From assembly GCA_036986155.1 (NCBI GenBank), contig BTRA01000130.1:1-8077 (forward strand): 8,077 nt of DNA, written 5' to 3'. This document shows, piece by piece, positions 6,005 to 8,077 of the stretch (position 1 is its first letter; each line of letters opens with the position of its first letter). This DNA is from JACZXQ01 sp036986155. GTDB taxonomy: Bacteria > Gemmatimonadota > Gemmatimonadetes > Longimicrobiales > Gaopeijiaceae. The notes beneath the pieces were generated by a model. That model was not told where the DNA came from and searched no databases. It was given only the letters and a program-made list of their open reading frames with translations. The position numbers and the translations under genes are program-made.

Positions 6005-7288
6005 GTGGTTACCCCCCCCAGGACTGCCGTGCTTCTGGGTGTCGAGCGGACGGCCTCGGACTCCACCATGGCGGCAGCCCTAGTCCCGATTCTTGGACGC
6101 TCGCCGTTTCAGCGTCATCTCAAACATCTAGGCGGCCTCGGCGTGCGCAGGATCATCGTTCCGATCCCTGGTGCGGTCGACGGGTCCGGGCTCGAAGAAC
6201 AGTGCCGCCTGCAGGCTCTTCCGGTACTTTTCGACGGGTGCGATCTGGTATTCATCCACCCTGGCTCGGAAGGGCCGTCCGACCCGTTCAGAGATGGCGG
6301 TCCCGTAGTCCTGGTCGCCGCCGACACCGTGTTGGATCCGAGGATTTACCGAGTCGTGTTCGGTGCATCCGGACTCGCGTGGGTGGGCGACCGGCCCGAT
6401 CAGACCGGCGACCAAGGGTCGAGCGAGATCGTCGGAGTGGGCATTCGCACCGTGAGTGGGATGCCCGACGGTGCTTCACACCAGTTTGTGGGACGCCTCG
6501 AGGAGCGGATCCTCGTGGAGGAACTCGACGCCTACCTACCCGATCTGAGGCGTACGCTGCGGCCATATTGGGTCAGGGCTCGGTCCGCTGATGATCGGAC
6601 GCGAGCGGCCGACAGGATCCTGGACTCGGCCCAGAAGGGCGTACTCGACCTTCCGGCCCGGTACCTCCACCCCCCGGCGGAGAACTTCTTGGCCCGGCGC
6701 CTATCCCGCATGCCTGTCACGCCGAACCATGTCACGTTCATCACGGCCATCACGGGGTTTACGACGACTTACTTATTCGCAACCGGGTCGTATGGTCTCG
6801 GCCTCGTGCTTGCCCTGGCTACCAATGTGTTGGACGGGGTGGACGGCAAGCTGGCTCGGATCAAGCTCCAAACCAGCCGTTTTGGGGATGTGCTGGACCA
6901 CACGCTCGACGTTTCTTTCGAGTTCTCGTGGTACCTGGCGTTGGGTTGGGGACTTTCGGGTGGGGTTGTGAGGTCTGGACCCTTCGGAGAGGCGCTGGCG
7001 CTCATCGCGGTCATGATCGGCACGCGAGGCATTTCGGGTGTCTACAAGCTGATCACGGGGCGTCAGATCCACGATCACCGGGCCTTCGACCGTGCTGTGC
7101 GGCTCGTGGCGGGTCGCCGGAACATTTATGTGATGTTCTTACTGGTAGGATTCCTCGTCGATCGCGTTGGCGCGGCCTTCACGCTATGCCTGTGGTGGGC
7201 CTTAGGGACTCTCGGCGTGTACGTGGCCCGGACCGGGTCGGCCTGGGCCGCGCGGCGGTGGTCCGACCGCGCTACCCAAAACGTGTGA
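6005..7288 (+). CDS. CDP-alcohol phosphotransferase with N-terminal nucleotidyltransferase-like domain
   Basis: Membrane enzyme of the CDP-alcohol phosphatidyltransferase superfamily, which transfers a phosphoalcohol from a CDP-alcohol to an acceptor alcohol. The signature D-x2-DG-x2-AR-x8-G-x3-D-x3-D is complete: D277, D280, G281, A284, R285, G294, D298, D302. It is preceded by SRMPVTPNHVT (234-244), typical of the subgroup related to inositol-phosphate CDP transferases. Helices are near 241-259, 262-276, 304-320, 325-342, 374-392 and 394-410. Residues about 5-185 resemble a nucleotidyltransferase fold (ILGRSPFQRHLKHLGGLGV; VLVAADTVLDPRIY), as in fused cytidylyltransferase/transferase enzymes, but the Gly-rich NTP-binding loop is not recognisable. 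The start is GTG, with GGAGAG (5990-5995) 9 bases before it; the first ATG is 21 codons later and less supported. It overlaps the convergent flippase by 17 bases. Likely role: a polar lipid headgroup or a phosphodiester-linked solute or glycan; the substrate is unknown. Confidence 0.9.
   Translation: MVTPPRTAVLLGVERTASDSTMAAALVPILGRSPFQRHLKHLGGLGVRRIIVPIPGAVDGSGLEEQCRLQALPVLFDGCDLVFIHPGSEGPSDPFRDGGPVVLVAADTVLDPRIYRVVFGASGLAWVGDRPDQTGDQGSSEIVGVGIRTVSGMPDGASHQFVGRLEERILVEELDAYLPDLRRTLRPYWVRARSADDRTRAADRILDSAQKGVLDLPARYLHPPAENFLARRLSRMPVTPNHVTFITAITGFTTTYLFATGSYGLGLVLALATNVLDGVDGKLARIKLQTSRFGDVLDHTLDVSFEFSWYLALGWGLSGGVVRSGPFGEALALIAVMIGTRGISGVYKLITGRQIHDHRAFDRAVRLVAGRRNIYVMFLLVGFLVDRVGAAFTLCLWWALGTLGVYVARTGSAWAARRWSDRATQNV
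7250..7272. other. GC-rich hairpin at second convergent junction
   Basis: GCGCGG (7250-7255) pairs with CCGCGC (7267-7272); CGG (7256-7258) with CCG (7263-7265) extends it across one bulged base to a TGGT tetraloop. It begins at the last base of the flippase stop codon and lies inside the 3' coding end of the CDP-alcohol gene. There is no T-tract. Such pairing is easier to get by chance in GC-rich coding DNA, so its role is uncertain. Confidence 0.3.
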
Positions 7289-8077
7289 GAATACGGCTGA
7301 GTTGAGCTCGGTCCTCCTGCTCCAGCCCGAGGAGCCAGAGCACTCCGAAGAACGCTCCCAACAGGAGGGGGAGGCCCAGCAGGGCGCCGACGAAGGGTAG
7401 CTCATCCAGAAGCGCCTGCACGGTCCAGACAATGGCCAGAGCCGAGGCCGCGGCGGAGAGCGGCTTCATGAGATTGGCCTCGACTACACTCAATCCGAAC
7501 ATCCAGCGGCTCGTCGTGATCCGGGCAACGTTGACCACGATCACAGTGAAGAGGACCGCCAAGGCCACGCCCTCCAGACCGTATACCTGAAACAACAGGA
7601 CTCCGCTCACCAACGCAATCGCCAGCATCGCCGCACCGAACAAGATATTGGCGGAGGGCCGCAGGTACACGAACGGCAACTCGCTCACCCCGAGGCTCCC
7701 GTTGAACGCGTCCCCGATCATGAGCAGCACCAAGACGTTGGCGCCGGTCACGAAGTCGCTGTCCACGAGGCCCAGGATTGCCGCCCCGAAGAAGAAGAAG
7801 ACGAGCACGACGAGCAATTCGGCCGTCATGATCCAACGGGCCACCATGGCCAGTTGTTGGTTGGCCCGCCGTAGATCGTTGGCGGCAATGCTCTCGGAGA
7901 ATATCGGGGGGAGGATCCGGTCGAAGCCTCCTCGAATCTTCTTGGTCACGGTGGAGAACTGGCGGGCCATCCCGTAGATGCCGACGGTCGAAGCCGGCGC
8001 GAAGTACGAGACGATGAAGATGTCCACCTTGTCGGCGAGCATAAGAAAGAGCTCATACCCGGCCGTGGGGCCGCTGA
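7272..8077 (-). CDS. Polysaccharide flippase (Wzx/MOP superfamily), C-terminal part
   Basis: Multi-pass inner-membrane protein of the oligosaccharide flippase type (COG2244-like), which moves lipid-linked sugar units across the membrane. About 267 residues are visible and the frame stays open through the right edge; an ATG at 8042 is internal, since eleven more upstream codons (SGPTAGYELFL) read into ADKVDIFIVSYFAP, a familiar mid-protein segment with a helix and a Gly-Ile-Tyr turn. At least six more hydrophobic segments follow, around 69-92, 100-119, 129-153, 155-172, 193-211 and 216-240 (counted from the ATG). The family normally has 12-14 helices in roughly 450-500 residues, so a little under half is missing. 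The tail is short and basic (SRILTRFG). Its partners are probably outside the window. Confidence 0.85.
   Translation of the reverse strand, partial: SGPTAGYELFLMLADKVDIFIVSYFAPASTVGIYGMARQFSTVTKKIRGGFDRILPPIFSESIAANDLRRANQQLAMVARWIMTAELLVVLVFFFFGAAILGLVDSDFVTGANVLVLLMIGDAFNGSLGVSELPFVYLRPSANILFGAAMLAIALVSGVLLFQVYGLEGVALAVLFTVIVVNVARITTSRWMFGLSVVEANLMKPLSAAASALAIVWTVQALLDELPFVGALLGLPLLLGAFFGVLWLLGLEQEDRAQLSRILTRFG

Overview
The window is GC-rich, densely coded bacterial chromosome with no mobile element, CRISPR array, rRNA or tRNA that I can recognise. The gene content (an 812-residue duplicated orphan permease of the ADOP type, a secreted M28 metallopeptidase carrying a PA-like insert, and a two-domain CDP-alcohol phosphotransferase) fits Gemmatimonadota best, with Acidobacteriota or a related phylum as the alternative. 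This placement is inferred from gene families known to be abundant in those groups; there is no marker gene in the window.

Layout. (1) At 3-545 (+) lies the 3' part of an unrecognised, highly charged protein that runs off the left edge. (2) A minus-strand cluster follows: M28 peptidase (4958 to 3228), then a 53-residue membrane protein (3160 to 2999) that is easy to miss because of its size, then the ADOP permease (2980 to 542). Spacings are 67 and 18 bases, so the three are probably one transcript, driven by a sigma70-like promoter near 5123-5152 in the 305-base gap upstream. (3) A four-helix membrane protein of unknown function (5719 to 5264, minus) and a cytidylyltransferase-like/CDP-alcohol phosphotransferase fusion (6005-7288, plus) diverge from an intergenic region whose best -10 boxes on the two strands overlap. 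(4) At the right edge is the C-terminal part of a Wzx/MOP-type polysaccharide flippase (minus, 5' end outside the window).

How they may work together. The peptidase, small membrane protein and permease look like an envelope or secretion-linked unit, but no ATPase is present for the permease. The CDP-alcohol enzyme and the flippase both suggest envelope lipid or glycan synthesis, though they are convergent and so not one operon.

The most distinctive structural signal is at gene ends. A perfect 10-base inverted repeat spans the shared stop codons of the first convergent pair, and its arms encode Asp-Pro-Val in both proteins. Weaker hairpins overlap the stop codons of the four-helix protein and the flippase. 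None has a T-tract. I see no convincing new defence, mobile or RNA system; most of the window is ordinary envelope-related housekeeping or accessory content.
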